A stretch of DNA of 8,692 bases from DASUKL01 sp036278755 (GCA_036278755.1 DASUKL010000135.1:1-8692), one strand, 5' to 3'; shown: positions 1 to 6,730, counted from the first letter of the stretch. Made by a program: numbers and translations. The notes: generated by a model not told the origin, from the letters alone.

Positions 1-2
1 GG

Positions 3-935
3 TACGAGGCGGCTCGAGCCAGACTGACAGGACTCCTCGACCGACTCAAGGACCCGCACGCCATCGCTACCGTCGGCCCGACCGTCCGACTGACCGCCCT
101 GTGCGGCCCCGACCCTCATGCTCCAGCGTGGGCCCGAACGCTGGACCCGATGCCGGCCAGCGACCCGACCGGCTGGTCGCGTGGCGTGCTGTCGCGCGAC
201 GGCCTCGTGGCCGAGCTGCGCGCCGGACGCTGCCCAGCCTGCTCCGCGGCCCGGGCCGCGAGCGTCGCGTTCCTGGCCTATCTCGATGGCGCCGAGACGC
301 GGGACGAGCTCCGCGACCTGCCGTCACTGTGCCGCGACCACCTCTGGTCCGCCGTCCGCACCCGGCCGCACGCGGCTGTCCGAGCCCTCGATGCCGCCCG
401 GCAGCGGTGGGCTGGTCGGACCGTGGAGCTGCCCGTCCACGGCCCTGCCGCGAACTGGACCGGACGTCTGGATGTCGCGGATCGGGCGACCTGGCGGGCC
501 AGCATCCGCCCGGCCCGTGCCTTCAGCGAGGTCCTGGGTCGTGTCCTGCGAGCCGACGAGTGTCGGGCCTGCCGGGCTGCCGTCACCGCAGCTCAGCGGG
601 TCACGGCCCTCCTCGACGCCACCCTGGAACAGCCCGCCGTGGCGCAAGCCTACGCGGCGGCGCCGGGCCTCTGCCTCCGCCATCTCGACCGCGCCATGAC
701 GGGCCTCTCGGCCGCGGCGAGGGTCAGCGTCATCCGGCACGCCGTGGTCGTGAGCGGCGCGCTCGGCTGGGAGTTGGAGGAGTCGATCCGCAAGTCGAGC
801 TGGTCGGTCCGCTACGAGCCGCCCGGGCCCGAGGTGGACGCCTGGCGGCGGACCATGGCCTTCGGTGCTGGCGACGCTGCCCAGGACCTTGACGGCCTGC
901 CGCCCGACCCACCCCAGCCCTTGCCTGCCCTCTGA
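3..935 (+). CDS. DUF6062-like Cys/His-rich protein (5'-partial)
   Basis: This is a protein of unknown function that probably binds zinc. Counting from the ATG at 150, it has two copies of one Cys3His pattern: C28-x2-C31 with C61-x2-H64, and C138-x2-C141 with C175-x2-H178. After the second copy come a helical stretch containing ELEESIRKSSW and then EVDAWRRTMAFGAG. From memory this tail and the CxxC...GLCxxH layout match DUF6062 proteins. ATG 150 is the only ATG, GTG or TTG in frame in the window and has no Shine-Dalgarno sequence. The frame is open to the left edge, and the upstream residues (AARARLTGLLDRL ... ALC ... H) resemble the second repeat (AAQRVTALLDATL ... GLC ... H). I therefore treat the gene as truncated by the window, with 150-935 as the minimal version. 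The stop lies 3 bp before the next gene's ATG, so the two are almost certainly co-transcribed. The family call is moderately sure; the function is unknown. Confidence 0.75.
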   Translation, partial: YEAARARLTGLLDRLKDPHAIATVGPTVRLTALCGPDPHAPAWARTLDPMPASDPTGWSRGVLSRDGLVAELRAGRCPACSAARAASVAFLAYLDGAETRDELRDLPSLCRDHLWSAVRTRPHAAVRALDAARQRWAGRTVELPVHGPAANWTGRLDVADRATWRASIRPARAFSEVLGRVLRADECRACRAAVTAAQRVTALLDATLEQPAVAQAYAAAPGLCLRHLDRAMTGLSAAARVSVIRHAVVVSGALGWELEESIRKSSWSVRYEPPGPEVDAWRRTMAFGAGDAAQDLDGLPPDPPQPLPAL

Positions 936-938
936 GCC

Positions 939-2300
939 ATGGGCAGCGGGGAGCGGGTCCTGGTCGAGGTCGAGGAGGCGGCGGGGCCCGGGGTCGAGCT
1001 CGAGCCGGTCGGTCCCCGCGGTGGCGGTCTCGTCGTCCGGCGGGCCCGACGCGGTGGGCTCTGGCTGGGGTTCGATCGAGCGGTGGTCATCGACTCGGAC
1101 GACGGCCGCGGCCGGGCGCTGCGGGTCCTCGTCGCCGTGCCCGGCTCGACCTTCGCCGGCTGCCACATCGAGGCCCGCCTGTGGGGCGCCCTGCAGGCCG
1201 GTCAGCAGACGCTCCTGGTGGCCACCGTGGCCGACCATCCGCCGCCGTCCGAGCCGATCATCCGGGCCGCCGCGGGCATGCCGCCCGAGGCTGTGTGGAG
1301 GGAGCCAGAGGCCGCTGCAGTCATCGCCCACGATGCTCGGGTGGCCTACCGCGAGCGGTCGAGCCACGCCAGGCTCACCGGGGGCCGGGCCTGGCGCACC
1401 CCGGAGGGCCTGCCACCGGAGGCAGCCCGCTGGAACACGCCGTTCTCGCGGGCGGAATACCGCGTCGACCGGCTCCCGCCCCGGTTCGTGCGGGGCCTGG
1501 AGGGACTCCTGGACGACGACGAGCGGCTCCTGTACGCCATCGAACGACCGCCCGACCCCGAGGCCGGCTTCCTGCGCCGGCTGCGCCACCCCGAGGACCG
1601 CCGGGCGGCCCTCCTGGCCCTCACCGACTGCCAGCTGATCTGGATGGTCGATCACGCCGATCCGGGCCGCTACCTCATGGATTGGGGCGTGGACGTGGAG
1701 CTGGTCCCGGTGGAGCGGCTCGAGCCGGCCGGTCTCGAAGGCCCGCTCCGGACCCTCCCCCCGGAGCTGGGCCAGGAGGCGGAGGTGCTGCGCGGCCTGG
1801 CCGAGCGGTTCCTGGCGGCCGCGACAGGGAGCGCCGCGCTCCGTCGCCGATACCCCGTCGAGGCCCAGCCCGTGGATCCTGATGAGGCCGGCCGATTCCA
1901 CCAGGCCGAGGAGGCTGAGGCGCTGGCGGCCCGCCTGGGCCAGGAGGTCGGGCCCCTGCTGGCCTTCCTCTATAGCCCCCGCCGGCCGGGCCAGGGCTGG
2001 TCCGGTGCAGCGGCCCTGGGTCAAGACGCGGTCGCCGTGGCCCGTGGTGATGGGGTGACCACGGTGGGGCTGGGACAGCTGCGCTCGGTGCGCCTCGTCC
2101 TCTCGCCGCTAGTGGGCCGCCTCCAGCTGGAACGCGCGCCCGGAGGCTCCCGCAGCTCGGGCGGCTCCCGCAGCTCCCGCGGCCTACGCGGCTTCGGTGG
2201 GTCGGGCGATCGCTTGGAGCTGACCTACCCGGCGCCGTTCGCCGCCACCGGGGCAGGCCTCGTCCGTCGCCTGCGCCGCCGTTGGGCCGACACGGTCTGA
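939..2300 (+). CDS. Hypothetical protein with two bacterial PH-like regions
   Basis: This 453-aa protein has no family I can name with certainty. Residues 1-100 are strand-rich. Residues 184-262 follow the bacterial PH (YokE-like) pattern: LEGLLDDDERLLYAIERP, then LLALTDCQLIWMV, then VELVPVERLEP. Residues 352-451 look like a second, degenerate copy: QDAVAVARGDGVTTVGLGQL, then RLVLSPLVGRLQLE, then LELTYPAP and a closing basic helix (GLVRRLRRRW). A Ser/Gly/Arg insert at about 401-423 is encoded by an 18-bp tandem duplication. There is no signal peptide or membrane segment, so it should be cytoplasmic. Related folds bind lipids or peptides at membranes, but nothing here proves a ligand. The ATG is 3 bp after the upstream stop, which points to translational coupling to the Cys/His-rich protein. 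The stop is 7 bp from the stop of the convergent gene. That it is a gene is near certain; the PH assignment is an inference. Confidence 0.8.
   Translation: MGSGERVLVEVEEAAGPGVELEPVGPRGGGLVVRRARRGGLWLGFDRAVVIDSDDGRGRALRVLVAVPGSTFAGCHIEARLWGALQAGQQTLLVATVADHPPPSEPIIRAAAGMPPEAVWREPEAAAVIAHDARVAYRERSSHARLTGGRAWRTPEGLPPEAARWNTPFSRAEYRVDRLPPRFVRGLEGLLDDDERLLYAIERPPDPEAGFLRRLRHPEDRRAALLALTDCQLIWMVDHADPGRYLMDWGVDVELVPVERLEPAGLEGPLRTLPPELGQEAEVLRGLAERFLAAATGSAALRRRYPVEAQPVDPDEAGRFHQAEEAEALAARLGQEVGPLLAFLYSPRRPGQGWSGAAALGQDAVAVARGDGVTTVGLGQLRSVRLVLSPLVGRLQLERAPGGSRSSGGSRSSRGLRGFGGSGDRLELTYPAPFAATGAGLVRRLRRRWADTV
2145..2176 (+). repeat. 18-bp tandem duplication inside the PH-like gene
   Basis: The 14-mer GGCTCCCGCAGCTC occurs at 2145-2158 and again at 2163-2176, a period of 18 bp. 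The duplication is in frame and encodes GSRSSG followed by GSRSSR. It forms a flexible Ser/Gly/Arg-rich insert between two strands of the C-terminal PH-like region. Its length may vary between strains. Confidence 0.8.
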
Positions 2301-2307
2301 GGAGCCC

Positions 2308-3000
2308 TCACAGCCAGGCGAGGATCTCCTCCCAGCCGCCGCACCAACCGATGGCTGCCAGGAGGCTGCCGCGATCGACCGCTGTGACCGTGTCGCGTTC
2401 CTCCCAGCGGAACGAGCGATGGAAGGCCGCCACCCCCGCGCCGATCGTGCGGACCGTGGCTCGACCCCGCACGAGGGCCACCTCGTCGCCCGCGGCGATG
2501 GCCTCGTGGAGATGGGCGCGACAGCGGCCCGGCCGATCGTCCGCCGCGCAGACCCCGCACACATGCGGCCGCCAGCCAGCGTGGCTCTCTGCGGCGAAGC
2601 GGCGCAACTCGATCAGGTCGCGGCCCTGGGCCAGCAGCTCGCCGGAGAACGAGCCGGATCCCGTGGCGGGACGGAGGGAGAGGTCGCAGAGCGGGCAGGG
2701 ACCGGCCGTGCGGAGGTTCAGCGCCGCCCGCCGGGCGGCCAGCGGTCCCCGCACCGCGAGGGCCTTGGCGGCACGCTCCATGATGTCGTCGTAGAGGATC
2801 GCCGGGCCGTGGACGAAGCCGTGGCGATAGGCCGTGTCGACGGCCAGGTACCCCAGGCCGTGGCGGGCGCAGAAGCCCCAGGCTCGGCGGAGGTGATCAC
2901 GCATCTCGGGATCCATGATCGAGCCCTGGATGAACCACCACAGGAAGTGGATCTCACCGTCGCCGAGGAAGGGATGCCCCTGAGGTAGCACGGTCTTCAC
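2308..3000 (-). CDS. Cys/His-rich DUF6062-like protein
   Basis: This 230-aa protein has Cys/His motifs in the same order as the + strand gene ending at 935: C44-x2-H47 (GFCARH), C102-x2-C105 (GPCPLCD), then C148-x2-C151 and C160-x2-H163 (HVCGVC ... CRAH). Near the first site, IMDPEMRDHLRRAWGFC and AILYDDIMERA fit the helical spacing of DUF6062-type proteins as I recall them. The CxxC that would normally precede the first CxxH is replaced by a hydrophobic stretch (IHFLWWFIQG), so site 1 may not bind metal. The C-terminus holds FRWEERDTVT and an AIGWCGGWEE segment. The start is GTG at 3000, the first start codon after the in-frame stop of the upstream MutS-like gene 18 bp away. No convincing Shine-Dalgarno sequence sits at normal spacing, so translation may depend on coupling. 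It is the last gene of the MutS-like operon. Function unknown; likely a soluble zinc protein. Confidence 0.8.
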   Translation of the reverse strand: MKTVLPQGHPFLGDGEIHFLWWFIQGSIMDPEMRDHLRRAWGFCARHGLGYLAVDTAYRHGFVHGPAILYDDIMERAAKALAVRGPLAARRAALNLRTAGPCPLCDLSLRPATGSGSFSGELLAQGRDLIELRRFAAESHAGWRPHVCGVCAADDRPGRCRAHLHEAIAAGDEVALVRGRATVRTIGAGVAAFHRSFRWEERDTVTAVDRGSLLAAIGWCGGWEEILAWL

Positions 3001-3018
3001 GGCATCGCGAGGCGGGCC

Positions 3019-4542
3019 TCAGCCTCCGCCCGGGACGACGGCCGCCTCCCTCGGGAGGTCGAAGACGCGGCGGTAGACGTCCTGGCCGAAGCTCGTGGGC
3101 AACGGTCGGGCCTCGACGAGCCGGAAGGTCCGGGTCCCGTCCGGGCGGCGCTCCGCGCGGAGGAACAGGGCGTCGGGCCGGCCCTCCCGCCAGAAGCCAT
3201 CCGCGAGGTCGAACATGTGGGTCACGAAGCAGACCTTGACCCCACGCTCGAGGAGGGCATGGACGACCTGGCGGGCGATCTCCGAGCCCTCGCGCTCGTT
3301 GGTCGCGGCGAACGACTCGTTGAGCAGGAGCAGGCTGCCCCCGTCGAGGTGGTCGACGATGGCGCGCATGCGGACCAGCTCCTCGTCGAACTTGCCACTC
3401 TGGAGGCTGCTGTCCTCCTCCCGCCTGAAGTGGCTGAAGAGGCTCGTGCGCAGGTCAGCCCGGAACGACGAGGCAGCCACGAAGCAGCCGGCTCGGAGCA
3501 TGAGCTGGGCCAGCCCCAGGCTCCGCAGGAAGGTCGACTTACCGCCCCGATTGGCGCCGGTGACGACGATCAGGGCCCGACCCGGGGCGGCCACGTCGTT
3601 GCCCACCACGGCCTGGCCGGAGACGAGCAGCAGGCAGGGGTCGTAGAGGCCGGCCGTCTCGAGGTCGAGCTGGCCCGGGGCCAGGGGCTCAGGCAGGCAG
3701 GTGGGGGCCCGGAGCTCGGTCAGTCGGGCCTGGAGGTTCAGCCAGCCGACGTAGACGCCCAGCTCGGCTCGCAGGAGGCGGAAGAAGTCGAGGATGTGGT
3801 CGGTCGAACGGGCCAGGGCGTCCGCGGCCAGGCCCAGACCGCGTTCCTCGATGGCCGAGAGAGCCGCGAAGCCTGCCTCGTCGCGGTCGGGCACCTGGTA
3901 GACGTAGCTCTTCCCGTCGCCCAGGCCGATCCGCTCGCGGAGCGAGGGCCGTCGCCGGCGCGGCGTGCGGAGGACGTAGTCGGCGCCCCGGTTCGCCGGC
4001 CCGAGGCGGGCGCTGAGGGCCACCCCGTAGCGGAAGCGGAGCCGCTCGATGTGCTCGTCCACGCCCGCCAGATAGGCATCGTCGAGCTGGTCCTGGAGCA
4101 TGGCGAAGAACGTCCGCAGCCCCTCCGACTCGACCTCCCGGGCTCGCTGGTCGGCGATGGCCCGGAGCCGCCGGAGCTGGCCGGCGAAGAGCTCCAGGGC
4201 TTGGACCGAGCGCCGCAGGACCGACTGGGCCGACAGGCCGAAGCCGCCCCAGATGCGCTTCTCGGCCTCGATCGTCTCGACGGCCAGGAGGTAGAGCTCG
4301 GACAGCAGTCCCGGGTGGGCCAGGCCGTCGGCCAGGATGGCCTGCCGATAGCGGACCGCGGCGGGATCGTCGAGGCCGGCGAGGATCGCGCGGCGGGCCA
4401 CGTCATTGAGGTAGGCGTCGCCGCGGGCCATGGCCGCCAGGAGGGTCTCGAGCTCGAGGTCCTGGACGAGGTCCGCGGAGCCCGGCGGCTCCGGCGCCCC
4501 GAGGTCGAGGTCGCGGTCGCGGTAGAGCAGATGGGCCTTCAT
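3019..4542 (-). CDS. MutS-family ATPase, short form (second of pair)
   Basis: This 507-aa protein has a MutS-type ABC ATPase at its C-terminal end. Walker A is TGANRGGKST (328-337), followed by the MutS-like stretch LFSHFRREEDSSLQSGKF. The Walker B region is SLLLLNESFAATNEREG (403-419), with Asn408 where MutS has Asp, followed by the expected Glu409. The conserved 'TH' histidine is kept (VTHMFDLAD, His442). The C-terminus RTFRLVEARP ... TSFGQDVYRRVFDLP is a degenerate version of the MutS tail. The N-terminal two thirds is helical and includes AAVRYRQAILADGL, which resembles the MutS core and lever region. The mismatch-reading domain and its Phe-x-Glu motif are absent, so this is not the post-replicative repair MutS. 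I chose ATG 4542, giving an ATGA overlap with the upstream stop; the open frame upstream of it lies inside the previous gene. It probably pairs with that upstream paralogue. Substrate and pathway are unknown. Confidence 0.9.
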   Translation of the reverse strand: MKAHLLYRDRDLDLGAPEPPGSADLVQDLELETLLAAMARGDAYLNDVARRAILAGLDDPAAVRYRQAILADGLAHPGLLSELYLLAVETIEAEKRIWGGFGLSAQSVLRRSVQALELFAGQLRRLRAIADQRAREVESEGLRTFFAMLQDQLDDAYLAGVDEHIERLRFRYGVALSARLGPANRGADYVLRTPRRRRPSLRERIGLGDGKSYVYQVPDRDEAGFAALSAIEERGLGLAADALARSTDHILDFFRLLRAELGVYVGWLNLQARLTELRAPTCLPEPLAPGQLDLETAGLYDPCLLLVSGQAVVGNDVAAPGRALIVVTGANRGGKSTFLRSLGLAQLMLRAGCFVAASSFRADLRTSLFSHFRREEDSSLQSGKFDEELVRMRAIVDHLDGGSLLLLNESFAATNEREGSEIARQVVHALLERGVKVCFVTHMFDLADGFWREGRPDALFLRAERRPDGTRTFRLVEARPLPTSFGQDVYRRVFDLPREAAVVPGGG

Positions 4543-6161
4543 CGCCGGCGTCCGGTCAGCTGAGCGTAGGTCAGGCCGTGCTTCTCCGCCACGGCCATGG
4601 CGTAGGCCAGGCCGTCGGCCGGACGGCGGATGACCTTGAACGTGCGTCGCGTGGGATCGTCCGGGTCGACCGAGCTGACCATGCTCACCGTCTCGGGGCC
4701 CAACGATGCCAGCTCGTCGAGGAAGGTCACCGTCACGCACCACAGGCCGCAGGCGATGACCGAGCGGAGGACCTCGGTGCTCAGGAACAGGGCGTCCTGG
4801 AGGGTCGTCGAGGCGAAGCTCTCGTTTATGACGAGGAGGCTGCGCGACGTGGCCTCGTCGAGGATGCGGTGGATGCGGCGCAGGTCGTCCTCCAGCTTGC
4901 CGCTCTGCTCCTGGAGGTCCTCCTCGCGCTCGAAGTGGGTGAAGATGCGGTCGACCAGCGGCAGCCGAGCGCTCGCTGCGGCGACCGGGCAGCCCACGAG
5001 GGCCAGGTGGTGGAGCTGGCCCACGGTCCGGGCGAACGTCGTCTTGCCGCCCTGGTTGGGCCCGCTGACGACGATGATCCGCTCCGGACCGGCGAGGGCC
5101 AGGTCGTTGGGCACGACCGTCGCGCCTTCCCCGACCCGCAGGCTGGCCAGGGCCAGGTCGTAGGCCGACCGCACGTCCAAGGTGGCGTGCGCCTCGTCGA
5201 TCTCGGGATAGGCGATCGCGAGGCCCGCGGCCCGGATCGGGGCGAGGTACTCCAGGTAGGCCAGGTAGAACTGGACCTCCCGATCGAAGCGGGCGACGGT
5301 CGGATCCAGGAAGTCGGTGTGGTCGGCGCAGAAGGTCCGCAGGGCGGCGAAGGGGGCGGGGTAGAGGAGAGCCACCCGCTCCAGGATCTCGGCTTCGACA
5401 TGGTTCATGTCCTGGCCCTGCCCGGAGCGGAACATATAGCGCTCCGTGGCCCCCTGACTGAACCGCTCGAAGGTGGCCAGCACGTGGGCCCCGTAGTCGG
5501 GCTCGTGCTCGTAGCGGCTGACCCGGACCTGACCGCCGCTGATCGCCAGGCGGTAGGTGATCCCGTCCAGCCCGGCCCGCACCGTCGAGATGTCGCGCCC
5601 GAGATCGGCGAAGGACGGGCCGGCCACGTACGTCTCGAGGAAGGCGCCCAGGCGCCGCAGGCCCCGAGCGTCGGGCCGAGTCGCCGCCAGGCCATCCTGC
5701 AGTCGTTCGACCGCCTCCTGGTAGGTCCCCGCGGCATCGAGCAACCAGCGCTGGCGCTCGAGGTCGACGTGGACCTTGTTCGCCCGGGCGAGCTGGCCAC
5801 GCATGGCGGCCATGCGTTCGGCGAAGGCCGTGATCGTGGCCCGCACCTCCGGCCGCTCCAGGTCGCGGAAGACCTCGTGGCGATAGACGATGGCGTCCCG
5901 GCTGGTCAGCGGGGAGCGGAAGAAGGGCCGTAGCTCGAAGTCCTCTCGACCGGCGGTCAGGGCGGCCTCGATGTCGTCGAGATGGAGGTCGTGGAACCAG
6001 TCGGGAGGCGCGTCAGCGAGGGACGCGGCCGGATCCTGGGGTGGGGTGGGCGTCAGGTCGAGGACGCTGACCGGCGGGGCAGGCGGGCCCGGGGCCTCGG
6101 GCGTGCGGGACGAGGCTTCGAGCGTATCGGACGTCTCGGGCGGGGCGTTCGGGGCTTCCAT
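4539..6161 (-). CDS. MutS-family ATPase, short form (first of pair)
   Basis: This 540-aa MutS-like ATPase starts with about 50 Pro/Ala/Glu-rich, probably disordered residues. A helical core follows, including DAIVYRHEVFRDLERPEV, similar in place and character to the RYRQ segment of its partner. Walker A is SGPNQGGKTTF (366-376). IFTHFEREEDLQEQSGKLED corresponds to the MutS ATPase signature region. Walker B is SLLVINESFASTT (441-453), with Asn446 replacing the usual Asp. At the 'TH' position it reads VTFLDEL, with Phe480 instead of His. The tail RTFKVIRRPADGLAYAMAVA resembles the MutS 'SYG..vA' end. It has no mismatch-recognition domain. The paralogue 3' of it overlaps by 4 bp. An inverted repeat just upstream includes the likely Shine-Dalgarno sequence (GGAG, 11 nt before the ATG). 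A conserved heteromeric pair is likely. The role could lie in DNA structure handling, recombination or defence, but the sequence does not say which. Confidence 0.9.
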   Translation of the reverse strand: MEAPNAPPETSDTLEASSRTPEAPGPPAPPVSVLDLTPTPPQDPAASLADAPPDWFHDLHLDDIEAALTAGREDFELRPFFRSPLTSRDAIVYRHEVFRDLERPEVRATITAFAERMAAMRGQLARANKVHVDLERQRWLLDAAGTYQEAVERLQDGLAATRPDARGLRRLGAFLETYVAGPSFADLGRDISTVRAGLDGITYRLAISGGQVRVSRYEHEPDYGAHVLATFERFSQGATERYMFRSGQGQDMNHVEAEILERVALLYPAPFAALRTFCADHTDFLDPTVARFDREVQFYLAYLEYLAPIRAAGLAIAYPEIDEAHATLDVRSAYDLALASLRVGEGATVVPNDLALAGPERIIVVSGPNQGGKTTFARTVGQLHHLALVGCPVAAASARLPLVDRIFTHFEREEDLQEQSGKLEDDLRRIHRILDEATSRSLLVINESFASTTLQDALFLSTEVLRSVIACGLWCVTVTFLDELASLGPETVSMVSSVDPDDPTRRTFKVIRRPADGLAYAMAVAEKHGLTYAQLTGRRR

Positions 6162-6168
6162 CGGCGGC

Positions 6169-6194
6169 TGGTCTCCATGCTCAGGTAGAGACCA
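6169..6194 (-). promoter_or_regulatory. Inverted repeat over the leader and ribosome site of the MutS-like operon
   Basis: On the minus strand a perfect 7-bp inverted repeat, TGGTCTC ... GAGACCA, flanks a 12-nt loop. It ends 7 nt before the ATG at 6161. The right arm begins within GGAGACC, the only Shine-Dalgarno-like sequence for that gene. In RNA it could hide the ribosome site; in DNA it could be an operator for a dimeric repressor. The sequence shows the symmetry but not which role it plays. Confidence 0.4.
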
Positions 6195-6263
6195 TCAGCG
6201 GCCGGATGCCGCGAGTCGCCGGCGCGCGAACGCGTCCGAACGGCGAGCCTCATCGCCGCGGCC

Positions 6264-6291
6264 ATCCTAACCCAGCGGCAGCGCTCGCCGC
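6264..6291 (-). other. Gap between CBS gene and MutS-like operon: weak hairpin and possible -10
   Basis: The 141-bp gap 6162-6302 is the only place for a promoter dedicated to the MutS-like pair. A small GC hairpin (GCGGC/GCCGC arms, 6275-6291) lies 11 bp after the CBS stop, without a T-run. A TAGGAT hexamer on the minus strand (6269-6264) resembles a -10 box, but I see no matching -35. Both are weak; nothing else is evident apart from the inverted repeat near the start codon. Confidence 0.2.
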
Positions 6292-6302
6292 GGGACGACC
6301 GC

Positions 6303-6716
6303 TCAGCGCAGGTCGCCGATGACCCGGACCAGGTCGCTCACCGAGACGACGCCCACCGGCATCTGATCGTCCGCCCCGGTGACCACGAGGCGGTGGACGT
6401 GCTCCGCCTCCATGGTCCGGGCGGCATCGACGATCGAGGCGTCCATGGCCACGGTGAGCGCCGGCGCGGTCATCAGGTCGCGCCCTTGGAGGGTGGGCCA
6501 GCGTTGCCAGAGCGCGGCTGTCGTGCGGGCGCGCATGAGATCGGTCTGGCTGAGGAGGCCGGCGAGCGTCCCGTGGTCGTCGACGACCGGCAGGGCGCTG
6601 ACGTGGTGGACGTCCATGAGATGGGCCGCCTGGGCGGGGTTCTCCTCGGCAGCGACGGTCACGGGCTCTTCGGTCATCACGTCGGCCACGCTCGGGCCGA
6701 TGCGGTGGGCATGCAT
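6303..6716 (-). CDS. Two-CBS-domain (CBS pair) protein
   Basis: This 137-aa protein consists almost only of two CBS motifs. Repeat 1 (about residues 8-65) runs from VADVMTEEPVTVAAEENPAQ to SALPVVDDHGTLAGLLSQTD. Repeat 2 (about 78-134) runs from GRDLMTAPALTVAMDASIVD to RLVVTGADD and VGVVSVSDLVRVI. CBS pairs usually bind adenine nucleotides and sense energy state. No effector domain is fused, so it acts alone or on a partner. Two starts overlap the flavodoxin stop: GTG at 6719 and ATG at 6716. The AGGAGG of this gene is 7 nt from the ATG but only 4 nt from the GTG, so I prefer the ATG. The gene is translationally coupled to the flavodoxin upstream. Confidence 0.92.
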   Translation of the reverse strand: MHAHRIGPSVADVMTEEPVTVAAEENPAQAAHLMDVHHVSALPVVDDHGTLAGLLSQTDLMRARTTAALWQRWPTLQGRDLMTAPALTVAMDASIVDAARTMEAEHVHRLVVTGADDQMPVGVVSVSDLVRVIGDLR

Positions 6717-6730
6717 CACGCTTCCTCCTG
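6714..6730 (-). promoter_or_regulatory. Shine-Dalgarno and overlapping stop/start (GTGATG) of the CBS gene
   Basis: On the minus strand AGGAGG is followed by AAGC and then GTGATG. TGA within this ends the flavodoxin. GTG (6719) and ATG (6716) are both in the CBS frame. Spacing from AGGAGG favours ATG 6716. Confidence 0.65.

Noticed and set aside
324..2024. A 566-codon open frame on the minus strand, opposite the first two + strand genes
   Set aside because: It is an antisense shadow in GC-rich DNA. Its translation is low-complexity Pro/Gly/Arg with no motif, while the + strand frames have recognisable family features and tight spacing.
4543..4743. N-terminal extension of the second MutS-like protein to 4743
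   Set aside because: The extra 67 residues would overlap the upstream gene's coding sequence in another frame, and they look like shadow sequence (RDGEHGQLGRPGRS). ATG 4542 gives a normal ATGA overlap.
3217..5933. Two long + strand open frames (3217-4563 and 4578-5933) opposite the MutS-like pair
   Set aside because: Both lie fully over clear MutS-like ATPase genes and have compositions typical of mirror frames (many Glu, Gly, Val, Gln and no domains).
3019..6161. Canonical MutS1 or MutS2 repair proteins
   Set aside because: The proteins are too short. They have no Phe-x-Glu mismatch-recognition domain, and no C-terminal Smr nuclease domain as in MutS2 is visible.
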